This document shows, piece after piece, positions 13,119-26,262 of a stretch of 64,000 nt of DNA (position 1 is its first letter; each line of letters opens with the position of its first letter). A program made the position numbers and the translations under genes. The notes below the pieces were generated by a model that saw only the letters and a list, made by a program, of their open reading frames with translations, did not search any database and was not told where the DNA came from. Location of the stretch: assembly GCA_914767715.1 (NCBI GenBank), contig OU612068.1, positions 372,001-436,000 on the forward strand. Reading direction: 5' to 3'. The DNA is from Membranipora membranacea. Lineage: Eukaryota; Bryozoa; Gymnolaemata; Cheilostomatida; Membraniporidae.

Positions 13119-14225
13119 GATCGGTACATGAGATCGGTACATGAGATTGGTACCTGAGAGAGAGAGGCTGTCGTCTTACTTACCATATGAGAATTACCTT
13201 ACCTTACCCATACAGTCTGTTTTATCTCCGCAACTGTCAGACTATCCTTGTGTTCATATTTTACAAGTCAACGATACAGAACAAATTTAGATATATACAT
13301 TATGTTAGCAGCATCATGGAGTAGACCCACAGCCTTTACTCGTATATGGTGCCTTCTAATTCGGATTAGGGAACAAATTAGCTCGCTTATACATCAGTCA
13401 CATTATTTACCGGTTACATTATGTTACAATCATGCCATGGTATTCATACTGAGAACATAATATTACATATTAAGTTTTTATCACTTCCATATACCCTCAC
13501 GGAATTTTATGACAATGAAATACCTTTCATTATACGTTTATTACTTTACCTGTACAGCGCCTCAAATTTTCATCTTTCTACTCTCCGCAGCAATGTTGAT
13601 GAATTCACAAACTTATGTACATTGTATCAACTGTACATATTTCATATTAAGCAATAAGCATGCCATATTATAACAAATAAAATATCTTTCGGTAACTCCA
13701 CTGTTTACATCAACTCACAACTATTATGTCCAATCAAATCTGAAAATCTGGTGCACCTTTTGACAAACTTGGCCTCTGTCTTAGTTTATGACAGTTTTCA
13801 ATCATCTCGATGAAACAGTCGTTGCTTGAAATGGAGAGAGCGGTTTGTTTAACACATTTTCATCACATGTCGTCACCAAGGGATAAAAACATATCTATAT
13901 TCCAGTCCATTTGGGTCACTCAATACTATGTTAGGTCCACCAGGTAGCTAAGTAAAGGGAATCAGAATGTGACCTAAGTCTCCTTCATCATAAGAATTAC
14001 TTTACCAAGGAATCAGTTGTCTGTGGCTAAACCTGATTTTTTTTCAAAAATTCTCAAAATATAATTTGAAACAAGACTCAATAATAACAGATAGATGGTA
14101 ATGGATGGAGTAAGACGAAATTTTCTGGTAACAACCAAACATAAATTCTGGTGAGTAAAGAAACTCAGTCCATCAAAATCTTGAGTGTAACCAAGATGTG
14201 CTCACTAACTTATCAGGTGTTTAGA
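13119..14225. other. NR2C 3' region and intergenic sequence
   Basis: AT-rich and without coding signal beyond short chance frames. It starts with three GGTAC(A/C)TGAGA-type repeats just after the NR2C stop (about 13113-13157). I see nothing else here. Confidence 0.5.
13676..13681 (+). terminator. Candidate poly(A) signal for NR2C
   Basis: AATAAA about 560 nt past the NR2C stop codon. It is the first canonical hexamer I noted downstream. The assignment is by position only. Confidence 0.35.
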
Positions 14226-15589
14226 CTCTCATAGTACATGTAGCAGCTCACTGCTGGGTGAGATGTTTGTCGGGATTCGATTGAATTGCTTTGACTCAGA
14301 CTCTGACATCTGCCAGCAGAAAGTAAGTATCTGTCACATTACAAAAACATACGAGATGATATTCACGTCATGCTGACGTAGATCCATCAGTACATAGTAC
14401 GAGGCTCTCTTATCACATTTGTAGGTGATATTGTGTTTGTACTTCACAATTTTAGGTATAAATAAGGCTGCTCTCTCTGTTTGTAAATTATTAGCTGCTT
14501 TTATAGCCTCTAGAAGAAGCTTTTTGCAAAGGAGATGGAGCCGTTGATCATTGTCAAGCTTTTGGTTTTATTCTCTGCCTGGGGATGTGCAGCCAAAATG
14601 GCAGTCAACTTTACTGACGAGATCTTTAGATTAGGTTGGTATTCTGTCTGTGTAGTGCCACACAAACACCCTTAATTTGAATAAGTGAGCTTATGGATAG
14701 TCAATTGTTTTTTGCTTGTAGGGATGTTGGTGTGTTGTTTGTGGCAGATTTGCATTGTCATCAATATCACTGATAAGAGAGCTTTGTCGCTTAATTTTGT
14801 CTTCTATTATTTTCTATCCTAGCCAGTAAAGTGACGATAAGTGGAAGACTTCACATGCTTTTTTTTATAATCCTAGAAATGTCTGAGGCTGAGCTGATAA
14901 GAGACAGACGGCATTCCGTGTCCTCTCCTTCCTCACACACAGTCACAGAGGCAATGTTAGGATATCACGCATCTCATGTCACTCGTGGTAAATCCTGATA
15001 TAGAAGAAATGCTGATGCTGACTACAGTATCAGAGTAACTATAGAGATTGAAAATGTCTCCAAGTGGACTTTGGGAAGTCCCCAGACATTTGGACATGGG
15101 GGCTACATCTCTGTGGCACCTCGACAAGTGGCCCCTAACTTTAATGAGTTGATGATAGCTCGTAAGACGGGACACACAGCTACAGGGTCCTATGGTACAG
15201 TCTCATGGGAGGTACAAGGTAGATTAGTCATCGTAATGTGGACTGAGCCTTACAACTTCAACCATTACACTAATGTACTGGCTATCGGTATGATCCAACC
15301 ATGGGAACATACCGATGACACTTATGATAACATTTATTATGGTAAGAAGTCATATCAGCATATGGCAAAAGGATCTTTTTACGGCACCACTTCCAACCTG
15401 TTTGTCTGTGATGATTTGATATGTATGAGTGGAACCATGGGTACAGCACATAAGCCGACTGTGGTCGTCATCGTCGGTCCTGCTTCAGACAAAAACTTTG
15501 CTCTTATTGAACATCAAACTTCATGCGGACAGAAAGTCTGGAGTTCAGTTCACCTGATTATGTTATTGTTGTTCATAATTGCCAAATGA
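14226..15589 (+). CDS. Actinoporin-like secreted pore-forming-type protein, with unresolved in-frame TGA
   Basis: A probable 5' UTR exon (about 14226-14321, donor GTAAGT) is followed by a coding exon whose ATG lies at 14535. Its N-terminus is a signal-peptide-like hydrophobic run. The donor at about 14633 leads in phase 1 to an exon starting at 14877. That exon reads in one frame to the TAA-free end at 15589 except for a TGA at 14996-14998. Downstream of it lies a domain of about 180 residues resembling the actinoporin beta-sandwich, with the aromatic-rich, YN-containing membrane-contact region near its middle. The last 15 or so residues are strongly hydrophobic, like a GPI-attachment signal or membrane tail. 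Actinoporins bind sphingomyelin membranes and oligomerise. Either the TGA is a real break or polymorphism, or a 60-nt GT-AG intron (14988-15047) removes it at the cost of the first domain strand. Family assignment is by fold-level resemblance. Confidence 0.6.
14996..14998 (+). other. In-frame TGA inside actinoporin-like gene
   Basis: The frame is open from the ATG at 14879 to this TGA and again from 14999 to 15589, with no shift. It is the only interruption. The codon usage and domain beyond it do not look decayed. See the host gene for alternatives. Confidence 0.9.
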
Positions 15590-16731
15590 CCTTCTTGCTG
15601 GATTGGTTTTGTTTTAATTTGTAAGCATTATTGAACAGAGACTGATTCTAGGAGACTCCCTGGTGATTTTAAGTCAGAGAGCACTGTCACAGCAGTGGAT
15701 TCTTGTATGAACATTTTTATTTTGAAAGGTTTCGGAATGTTAGATCAAATAGTAGGTTATATTTTTTATTCATTGTGGTGTTGAGTTGTAAAAGTACTAG
15801 CTTTCAGAGTCATACTTCTACAAAATCACTATTACATATAATCTTTCTCACCACCCCTTTTTTTGGTATCATGCGGACCAATCCACAATTGTGAGAACAG
15901 AGTGAATGCCTATCATAAACACGTATATGTATATGAATATGAATTTACTATTTTTCAATTTCTGTGAGTTTGAATAATGAATAACAAATAAGCTCGCTCA
16001 GCTCAGAGGTTACACATCCTCCTTCACAATCACTACCTCTGATGATGTCCGATGAGCAGAAGCAGATAATAATCTGGTCAGAACTACAGTTGATAAATAG
16101 TGATTTTCAAAAGAATCTTCATATATATATGTTACTTTGCACACAATGCTAAATATAACACTTGCAAAATAAAGTAGTAAAGATTATAGATATTTGCAGG
16201 ATACAGCTTTGAAATCACCCTTTGACCATCAATGCAGTGCCAAACATTTGCTTGTTTCTCCCAGCGTTAATGATAATCAGTAAATTTGATTGCTTTCTGT
16301 GGCATTTCAACAACCTGGGTTCAAAAATAGTGGAGTTGTCTTGTCAGTGATACTAGTCAGACAACTCCCAAAATAAATCTATATCTGGGATGGCACCAGG
16401 GAGGGTGGGAGGTATCCCACCCTCCTTGATGGCACCCTCCCTTCCTAGACTGACGGAATAAATTGTGCAAAGAATCTGGGAGAAGAGATTTATAGAAACA
16501 AATATGTTCCACAATTATAACGATCCTACCACATGTAAATGACTTGCTAGAGTTGGCCGTTGTCATAATAATACATATTCATTATACACATATTATTAGG
16601 CCTACAGCATTGTAATAATTATTGATGATGTGATATTTTCTCTTATAGTGATTTTGGTTCAGTGTTTATTTCTGTTTGATTATTTTCTGACAGTTTTAGC
16701 ACCACCATAATAATAATTCAAAATATTTTAT
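15590..16731. other. Convergent intergenic region (actinoporin-like gene / NOM1)
   Basis: No gene seen. It contains a GC-rich inverted repeat at 16398-16427 (AGGGAGGGTGGG ... CCCACCCTCC type) that resembles one at 57202-57230. The rest is AT-rich and featureless. Confidence 0.5.
16398..16438. repeat. GC-rich inverted repeat, AGGGAGGGTGGG type
   Basis: AGGGAGGGTGGGAGG is followed by TATCCCACCCTCC and then a second CACCCTCCCTT. The same core with a 3-nt loop occurs at 57202-57230, which suggests a dispersed small palindromic element. Confidence 0.6.
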
Positions 16732-16913
16732 AGTTTATAGAGGAGGTAGTTTATAGAGGAGGTAGTTTATAGAGGAGGTAGTTTATAGAGGAGGTAGTTT
16801 ATAGAGGAGGTAGTTTATAGAGGAGGTAGTTTATAGAGGAGGTAGTTTATAGAGGAGGTAGTTTATAGAGGAGGTAGTTTATAGAGGAGGTAGTTTATAG
16901 AGGAGGTAGTTTA
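16732..16913. repeat. 16-bp tandem repeat (AGTTTATAGAGGAGGT)
   Basis: About 11 identical head-to-tail copies with almost no divergence, which indicates recent expansion or ongoing homogenisation. It is intergenic, between convergent genes. Confidence 0.95.
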
Positions 16914-17217
16914 TTTCACTTATTGTAAGTGCAATAGATTATCTAAGATTTCTTCTCTCGTGTACCACTCATGCCTACATGACAAAATATGAGTCACTCT
17001 AAAGTTTGCAGTAGGAGTGCATCCTCTCTCACCTGTACAACCTTCCCATCAGCGTCATCAGATATAAGTTGCGTATTTCAGTATTGATCAGCATTTATTC
17101 ATAATTACTGAGTTCTACATCTTAGAATACATCGTTACAGCTTGATTATTGAGCTTTAGATCAAAAAAAGATCATCTAAAGTGATACTTAGCAAAAAAAC
17201 ACAACCTTCCTCTGTAT

Positions 17218-20200
17218 TTAGAAAGCAACAGCATCCATATTTTGGTTAAGAGCATTTTCAGCTGCAGAGACACACAACTCCATACGAGGTTTCTCGTTAT
17301 CTTTACATTTTCTGAGCATGAAGTGATGCATGAATAACTCCAGTCCTTCCTTCATATGTCTCAGTTTGCTTCCTCCAGCACCAATCTGAGGACAAACATC
17401 AAAATATGTAATAATAGCAAAAGCAACAACAAATAGTATGTGAAGTGAAATAGCACATGCTGATTTGTCAATAGAGGGCTCTGATTAGTTTAGGCCATCA
17501 ATGATTTTTATGGATTGGTCATTGTTGTAAAAACATTCTTAAACGCAGTAGCATATCCCACATTTCTAGCTCCTCTTACAACTGAGAGATCTCTAAATTA
17601 CATAATGTAGTCAATAAAGCTGTACTAATAGTCACTGAATTGGTGTCAGCATTGAAATCCTGCAAATGGCGTATGGTTAGATCACACGGGCAAACATAAA
17701 CATCATTAAGCCTTCCCAGAAAAATAACTGTAAGGGTTTTATAAAAACTAAAAGATGTTAGCCTTGAGCTGTCAAAATGTGATCGAAACGACAAGAGTCA
17801 ATTTATGTCACATGAATGACTTTCTGTGTAAAAGTATTGTCACTTGGAAGGTTTTAATGAAAGATGGATTTTTAAATAAGAAACTATATAAAGGACTTCT
17901 TGGCCTATGAACTAAGAACTCACCTTATAGAAGATATTGGCGATTAACTTTTTATCAGCTTTGAAGATTCTGTTGATGAGAGTCTTGAGAAACTTAACTA
18001 GTGATTTATTCAGCTCTCCAAACTCTATATTCTATAATCATATGATTATATTATCTTTTAAATTCTAATGGAGCATAATCGACATCAAAAAGGGAAAGGA
18101 ATAAGTCCGTGATCATTCTAGATGTCTGCAGAGTTGTCCTCTTGTGGAAACTGAGGGGAAAATTCTCTCTTCCTTTGTGATGCCTTATCAGTTCAATTCA
18201 TAAGATCTTTCACTCGACATCATGATAATAATAAAGCTTGACTGCTAATAATAATAAATACAATACTATCATATCATATGAGGAGTGATAATAATAATGA
18301 GATGACACTGAATGTACCTTGAGAAGTGATAGAGGCAGAGTCTCATCAACTATAAGCTGACCAGATAGGGAGGCTAGATTATTAATACAACTATCAGATA
18401 GATTAGTCATCATCTTAAATCTATCCCACATTGTCGTCTGTAGTGTGAACTACAACAAGAAAAATGTCCAATCAAAAGTCTTTAGAGGGCAATCAAATTC
18501 ACATAAGTATATCAGGAGTTGAGAATACGGCGATTCTGCTGCTCTCCTTCCTCCCAATTTGTTTGTGAGGATCGACATAATGCTGATGCCAGAAACCAGA
18601 CATGTCCGAGGCAGATATAATCATGAGCTATCATAGGGATATAAACTAAAACAAGAAAACTCTCAGGTAGTAAAGGAATTTAACATTATGCAAACCTACC
18701 AAGAAGCGACGGTGATATGTGATGAATTTACTCATGAGATGTGTGTAATAAGCGTTATAAGAGGACTCATTAGAACAACATTCTAATATGACGGTGATTA
18801 TCTCCCTTTCTTGCTGAGTTTTCAGCCCCAATTTGAGAAGCTTCTCAAAGGCATCAACATAATCCTGAAAGAAATCCATACAAGTACTCTCAATGGGTTA
18901 CAGCAACTCAAAAATTCAAAATATACAGTATATATAATATAAGGTAAGTAACATATAAGGTAAGTAATATAGAAGGTAAGTAATATATAAGGTAAGTGTT
19001 GAGACACAAAGAGATGAGGCTCAGGTGATAAAGTGAGGTAAGTCAGAGTCGTTACTTACCTCAGCAGACATAATTGTACAGAATATAAGTCTCCTATTCT
19101 CAGTGTTCATTCTCTGTTTCCTGGCCAGTTCTAACAGAGATTTACTGAACTTGTCCCCCTCCGGCCGCTCTGAGGAGTGTGAGGAGGTCCTAGATACCTT
19201 AGTGACAGCTGATCCCGTGAGGCTGTGAGAGTCAGCCTGACTTCCCTGCCATGCTGATCCCACTACCCACCATTTACCCTTACTCTGAGCTTCTAGTAAG
19301 TCCTTATACGTGATACGCAGCTGTCCTCCCTGTAGGCTTCCACCTACACAAATATACACGTATACACAGATATACACAGATATACACAGTGTATACAGCA
19401 GGCATAACATGTTACCTAGTCATCAATTTCACTATTTCAAACCAGTGAGAAATAGGGAGCTTTCCCATCTGCAATTTCCTTGCTCCTGTAGGGTAGCTGT
19501 AATTACATTCCTGTAACTTACAGTGAAACTAATTCTGTACAAATTGTCAACCTATAATGAAAGAGGAGGAACCTACCCATAATTCTATCCCTGATCATCA
19601 TTATAATGAGTGCTAACCTTTGATATATCCCTTGAGCAGCTTCTTCAGGTGGTCCATATGTGATGTGTCATAATTTGGTATTTTTCTCATGTTATTATTT
19701 TTTATTGCCAATAATATCTCCAACATGAACTTTACTCTAGACCTTCAAAAGACAAAATACGTATAATATAATAATAATATAATCCATATGTATCGTCAGT
19801 CATATTATCTCTTCACTTATCGCTGAGAGATTGCAATCATGAGTTCTTGCACAGTCAACGCTAAGTCTGAAATCAAAAGGGGACAGGCCACAATGTTCTA
19901 CTGTACTATGGCATCGGCAATTTTCTATTCACTCAACAGGCATATATTATTAGAATCCAAATTTGGGAGTTTTTGATAGTGTAAGCCTAAAATTTTCCGA
20001 GCTTAAATGACTTTAACTACAAAACACATTAGGTCGTGCTGATATTAGATAATTTAAATTGAAAGTAATGGATGAACATACTTATCCTTGAAGGAGTCGA
20101 CACTGACATCGTTAGCTTTCTTCTGTGTTTGTAAGATGATATCTCGTAATGATGTCGGATCATCCTTCCTCAGAGTAAATCCTACATCTGTAATCATATT

Positions 20201-23200
20201 AAGGGCTACTTTATGCTCAGTTCAAAATAAAAAAAAACTCTGCAGCTAGTTACTGGAGTGCATGCAAGGACTACTGGGACTTGTTGGATCCCCAGGTGTG
20301 CTCTGACCAGCCTACAAACTGAGAGCAAATTGGCCCAGACATTGTGGCCTCGCCCTTAAAGCAACCAACATTTTTAACCAAGGGCAGTAACATCTGCCAG
20401 AATAATCAAGAACCTCTACAGTTGTGGGTTTGCATGATCGTTTGAAAGCCTGTAAAATGTTAATGTTAATTCAGACTTAATCACAAACAGAGTTCTTACT
20501 TTTGAGCATGAGAAGTATCAACTCCACATCTTTATCTTTGAATGATTGTATAAGTGTATATATAATATCTGTTATCAGCACAGAATGTGTAACCTGTATA
20601 CAGAGTTAATAGTATTAAAACATCCACAAGGACATTGACAATAACATCAACAATCACATCAACATTAGCAATCATATCAACAATTACACCAGCAATCAAA
20701 TCAACAATTACATCCACAATCATTTATCAAGAATAACTGTGAAGATATAAAAATACTAGCCATATCAACGAAACAGGATAGAAGATTTAATGGCAGGCAT
20801 TTGTTTTTTATTTGCTTTGATTGCCGAAAAAATACATAGTAATACCTGAAAGCTGTAGAGATGACAGAGAAAGGCTGCCACATTATCGATCTTCTTAGAC
20901 TCGATCTCATTAGCTGAGTGATCAGCATGCAGAGATCGGAATGTCTCTGCTAAACACTCCAAAAATGTAGCGCCTGAAACAACACAGTGAACTTATATAC
21001 CAGATCATAACAACAGGGGAGAAAAAGGTGAGGCAGGACTATAAGCAAACAATCAGATACACTATGTACTATTATTCAATTAATACAAGTATTCATATTA
21101 TTTTATTGAAGAAGCATCAAAACCAGAGTCACAATGTCTACTCCACTGAATAAATAACTGCTTCGCAGGCTTGTCATATCACAGAAATCTGAGTTTGGCT
21201 TAAAATGACAAGGCAACTCGACTCTGTGATCATGAATAGCCACATTCATCGGAGTATAGAGTTAGAATAGGGCGACATCATGTACCTCCTTGAGGGCACA
21301 ATTGGTTAGTCCGAATGAGATAGATAGATAGACTTGATAATATACAGGATAGGACAGGTATATCAAGTGAAGTCGTCTGCCCAGAAACAAAAGAATATAA
21401 ACTGCTGCTTCTAAAATAATGATGGTCGTACCTATCTCAGTGCCTATGTTGTTATGCAGTAGAGCGACTAGCATAGCTAACTCCATAGATAGACGCTCCG
21501 GTGTCAGTGTATCAGACATACTCATCTCTATAACTAATTCTCTCAGACAATCATTCATATCAGCTCTACTCTGTTCTCTGTACAGAGCTTCTATCTGATT
21601 ACATATAGATACCATGTTACTGTCACTCAACCTGTAAACCATATCATATACAGATATAAGATGGTACAGTAATCTAAGTTAGCTTACAAGTACAGCACAG
21701 CTTCACTGGGTGTCCACCTTAGACAAGACTTAAGCTACCTCACCTGTTAAGTTGGCCTTTAAGTTGCTTCTTCAGTCGCATCATCCTTTGTTTCCTAGCC
21801 TCATCACCTAGTCCATCCAGCTGTCGTCTGCGAGCGGGTGGTACATAAGCCGCCCCGCTTGTAACTACATTGCCTTTTGAGTCTCTCAACCTGCCATATA
21901 TGTCTTCTTTCAAAGCATCCTGAAAAACATAAATGAATAGATGAGGAAACAAATATAGTCTCAAATCTGGAGGTTTGAACATATCAAGACTATCTATTAA
22001 GTTCAATCCTACTTTTATTTCTCCGATGTGTGATTGCGTAGCGAATAAATAAAGATAATTCTGAGCCATACTGGTATTACAATGAATATACCTTCACATA
22101 TATATATAACAGAGTATCTACCTGGGAGCCATGAACATTATGTAACGTCCTAAAGGTATAAGAGCATTGTTGTTTATGATAACCAAATTAACAATGATTT
22201 TGAAATTTCTAGGAATTGTCTTCTTTTACATTGTGAGGAGACAAATCACAGTTTTCAAGAGGATAAGAGCATGCTCGTACTCATTGTGACAAACTATAAA
22301 GAAACTAACCTGATCACCATTATCATCTCCATCATCATCTGATCCATCCCCATCACTCTCTCCACCGTCATCTACCTCCGCAGTGTCACTCACATCTTCA
22401 GAAGACAAGTCATCATCATCATCTATAAAATCAGTACAGTCAATCAATAATACAGCAAGAAATGTGAATACAGAGCCATACTAGAGCCAATGAGACAATC
22501 AGTGAAGTAAGTGAATCAGGTAACTTACAAGAAGTGGCAAATGGGACTCATATCAGGGCCAGAATATGAGCACTGCAATGTCAGCAGATTGAGAGAATAA
22601 GTTATAGAGGTGTATACCTTCTTCACTGCCCATCTCATCAGATTCATTCTCCTCGAGCTCTTCCTGGTCAGAATCTGGTTGTAAATTCTCATCACTCTCT
22701 GGCCCACCGTAATCAGACAACTCCTCACCAACCTCACCACTCTCATCTTCCTCCTCGTCCTCAATACTGTCTTTATCAGCTTCAGACTACGATAACATAA
22801 TCAATGACAATCCGAATGCGCTCATCACAGAAACTTAATGAAGGACAGCGAGGATGGCAGGCTCAAATTATTTCATGACGAGTCACAATTTCTGCAAGTG
22901 AATTATGCGCTGATTATCGATTCAGGTTTATGGTTGGAAAAAATATTCACCGTCCAAAAATACAAGAATAAACAGGTTACGTAAGTTGATATACATACAC
23001 TGGTATCACCATCTGTCATATCTTCTTCTCCCTCCTCATCCTCCTCATCTTCTGACAAATCATCCTCATCATCATCGCTCAGCTCATCTTCTGATCCACC
23101 AACGACCACCTCCTCCTGGTCACTCTGCTCCTGGTCACTCTGCTCCCCATCCTCCCCGAGGTCGAGCTCTGATACCCACACATCATTCTTCTCCTGTTCT

Positions 23201-24408
23201 TTCACAGTCTCAGACTTCTCTGGATCTATACAGTCTAATATATAATCCAGACCGTCGGCTATAAAAGCTTTAGGTAGTGCTTTAGTTTTACGCTTGTTCA
23301 TGTGTAACTGCTTCTCTAGGGTTTTTATCTCTCTTTCTTCCTCATACTCCACTCTCCGGCGCTCCTCCTCCTGCTCGACGCGTTCCTTCTCTGCTTTATC
23401 ATACGCCTTCTTTCTCTCCTACATTTCACAAGCAAAACTCAAAACTTCATGTTGACCTATGTATGTGTATCTGAAGCAGCAACCAACTAATAGTGAAAAG
23501 TAGAAAATTTGGGTTACTAAAAGAACTACAACTAAAATCACAGCGATGTTCTATAAATCTATGTGAAGTGCAGCACAAAATAATATTATAATATTAATAA
23601 TACAATGACATAAAATCAATTCACCAAGTGATAAAGGACCCAATATATAATCATGTGGGTATCCCTTTTTCCATAAGGCCAAAAGTGTGTCGGTCCTGCA
23701 CACCACCATACCAGCTATATCAAGTAATTGAGTAACATGACTCAAGAGTACACAATCCTGGATATAACTGACCTCTCGACCTCTCTTCTTTCTGGCATTG
23801 TCTTTCTTCTTCTTTTCTAATTTTTCTGCTACTTTTCGAGCAGCTTCCTTCTTAGCAATCAGCTCATCATGTTTCTCAGTCAACTTGCTAGCCATAGTCG
23901 GCATCTGAGAAATATCAATTTGCAAAGGAACTATATTGTTTTTGATTAAACACCTGAACCAGATAAGTTTAATTAACAATGATTAACAATAATTAAACTT
24001 GGCACCTTTTCTATATATGATTTCATATTGCGAGTATAATATGTTTGCGTAGACTTTTGATAATCATATGAGTATAATAATTATAAAAGTTGAAACAAAC
24101 TTTCATTCATAAAAGTGCAGGAGATGTAAAAGAGACATTTTGATTTTGTGCATGATTGACCATTGTACCTTTGATTTTTGACTGTATGCATTTCTCCTAG
24201 ACTTCTTCAATTGTCTCATTTCCTTTCTCAGATCCTTACGTGACAGATTGAGTCCCTGTGGCATTGCAGACCTGACCTTGTCTAATCGACCTGCTGGTCT
24301 GCGTTTTACATCATCTACCTGAGACGCAGATTTGTCAGATTTACCTAATTTGGAGGGATTAGATTCAGATGGTAAAGCATCTGCTTTCCGCTTCTTAGAC
24401 ATAGTCAT
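17218..24408 (-). CDS. NOM1: Nucleolar MIF4G/MA3-domain protein NOM1, complete
   Basis: Sixteen exons, high to low: 24408-24169, 23904-23773, 23418-22999, 22786-22618, 22422-22310, 21919-21744, 21631-21432, 20973-20846, 20593-20500, 20187-20082, 19742-19618, 19343-19060, 18864-18700, 18449-18318, 18031-17924, 17385-17218. Phases all agree: 2760 nt, 919 residues (human about 860). Order: a Lys/Arg-rich N-terminus with coiled-coil character; a long Asp/Glu-rich stretch (about 180-360); KEDIYGRLRD, a NOM1/Sgd1 signature; MIF4G from about 417 to 610; the WWVVGSAWQGS linker; LARKQRMNTENRR and MA3 at about 700-830 (DAFEKLLKLGLKTQQERE). NOM1 acts in the nucleolus in small-subunit rRNA processing, binds the helicase eIF4A3 and recruits PP1. 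The start was chosen as the ATG giving the basic N-terminus MTMSKKRK; ATG +6 (MSKKRK) is equally possible. Weakest boundaries: exons 2 and 4. Confidence 0.95.
18930..18998 (+). repeat. GGTAAGTAA-type tandem repeat in NOM1 intron
   Basis: Four imperfect 17-19-bp copies of GGTAAGTAATATATAA. The donor-like GTAAGT runs on the plus strand, antisense to NOM1, so it cannot act as a splice site for that gene. Confidence 0.75.
20225..20405 (+). mobile_element. SINE-like fragment, same family as 46.8-47.0 kb
   Basis: Roughly 90 nt around GGGACTTGTTGGATCCCCAG and CCTACAAACTGAGAGCAA match the reverse complement of 46810-46920 with moderate divergence. The tRNA-like head present at 47.0 kb is degraded or missing here. 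It lies in a NOM1 intron, antisense to the gene. Confidence 0.55.
20610..20722. repeat. Degenerate ATCAACAATnACATC repeat in NOM1 intron
   Basis: Imperfect 12-18-bp repeats of CAATCACATCAACA type. The minus-strand frame (VDVIVDVIV...) is a product of the repeat. Confidence 0.75.
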
Positions 24409-26262
24409 CGTCTACAAAATAAGGATGACATTTTATTATTATTATTATATATTAATATAATTACAAAAATTGTGTTTGATCATAATAATACTTTTGATTC
24501 ATCTATTTCCCTCATTAAAAACACTGATTAGTTCAAAATAATCTGACTTTATTTGATATAATGTATAAGTTCGTGAGTTATCTCAATTGTCTAGTTTTAC
24601 AAAATAACCAACTTACGCATTTACACAGATTAGGAGGTCATTTACACAGCAAATTTATTGTCAAATTATTTGATCAGTCTTTTTTTTTTTCTATGCACTA
24701 GGTCCCAGCTTGTCACTTTTTATAAATCAAGGATACTACATATACTCAGTTACGCTGCGCCCAGTTAGTTTCTCTACATCTCAAAACCTGATCGGGAAAA
24801 GCTGGCAAGAGATAAAAAATTATGCCATGGGCTGGTCAGGCCGGCTAGTGATGTGATTTATTTCTTCCTCCTTCATTCTGTCTCCAGAGTTTTTCATGAC
24901 ATACAGAACATATTCATCACTATTAAAGATACCAGAGTGACAGTGACACACCAAACAGCATTTGAAACGCCACTCCACATAGACAAAGGACAGAGTTACA
25001 TAAACTGAGCTGAGAGAGAAGGCTTGTACATTGATTGTGGTTTACTCCCAAGAATGGTTGATAGTAGTTGTAGAGGGTTAAAGCAAGAAGTGGCTGATTT
25101 TATAATGTCTGAACTGTATATAATAAGGTCAGAGACCTTACCAAGTTTGAGCAGCACAGAACTCTGACCAGACAGGCACCATGGTACCATGTACCTGCAG
25201 GGAGTTTCAGACTAGCTGCAGCTGCTGAGCTCAACCAGATGTTCTAAAGCCACTAGAAACTCAACCCCCTGTACATACGTTCGAGCACCATCTTCATCCT
25301 CAGCACCTACACTGCACCCTGTCATATAACTGCACCTACACCCACTGTGTATCGATGAGACTTACGTCTTTGGCACATCAAAGTGTCTAACTCCCATCTA
25401 CCTATCTACGTGTTATTATGATAATAGCAAGGAGACCAAGGAGTATTTACCTCCTTGCTAAGAGACTGGTAATTCCACCAGCGTAGGCCATCATGGGGTC
25501 CATGAACTGCAAGCCTGTAGTATTCTGCCCTCAACCTTTGTTGTGTATCAACCACTGGATATTCAGGAGGAGTGCAAGCAAGGAGGGTTGCTGTTGCTCC
25601 TTGATGCAAGTCTTCCAGGGGCCTGGGGGTGGAGGTGGTATGTAGAGTTCACATTAATAAACAAGTTATAAAAATATATATGCCTCTACAGATTCTACAT
25701 TACTCTAGACAAGGAGTTAGAGAGTCTCTAACTCCTTGAGTAAATTAATTAAAGTAAGTAGTTAGTAATGTCCTACTCCTTGCTATACACTGTACTTCAA
25801 AACCAGGACCTATGACAAAGTGATGAACAGTTTGTGTGACTTATAGGCATCTGGAGTTACAAGCATATATATACTTTGCCAATGTCCATGATAAGCCAAC
25901 CCAGGAGCTGAGCTTTGACACTAAGTTTTCCACTTTCTACATACACTGTATGTTGTGTTATCAAATTAATCTTCTCAGTCTCATGTGTGAATGTTGAAGA
26001 GTCGCACTGAATATGGAGTCGTCGATGATTGGTGTGTATTTTGCATCAAGCAATCTTATTGGTTGATTATCAGATAGTAGCTAGTCAAGCTATAACAACA
26101 TGTATTAGCAGAAACAAAAAAAAATCCAACACACTACTTGCAAGGGGGAATTGGAATGAACGTCGCCTGGAATGAATGTCAGACTGGAATGAATCTCGAA
26201 ATTCCCGGAACCAACGTCGAACTTCCTGGGTTGAACGTAGACTACATTAGTTAGTATATGTA
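24409..26262. other. Gene-poor region upstream of NOM1
   Basis: Contains a run of (TTA)n at about 24433, poly-T at about 24681, two CAAGGAG...CTCCTTG palindromes (25437-25457, 25710-25738) and GGAATGAA(C/T)GTC-type repeats at about 26153-26240. No exon was supported; short open frames here lack family resemblance and splice context. Confidence 0.5.
25710..25738. repeat. Perfect palindrome CAAGGAGTTAGAGA / complement
   Basis: Two perfect 14-nt arms around a single G. Shorter relatives with the same CAAGGAG...CTCCTTG ends lie at 25437-25457, 41753-41769 and 59325-59345. Confidence 0.8.

Noticed and set aside
14996..14998. TGA as selenocysteine codon
   Set aside because: The family is not known to use selenocysteine, and I saw no supporting hairpin element downstream; a simple stop or mis-modelled intron is more likely.
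22986..23264. 92-codon plus-strand Pro/His-rich frame
   Set aside because: Antisense of the acidic NOM1 exon 3.
25406..25609. 67-codon minus-strand frame MHQGATATLLACTPPEY...
   Set aside because: No splice sites in phase, no domain, and it includes one of the CAAGGAG palindromes.
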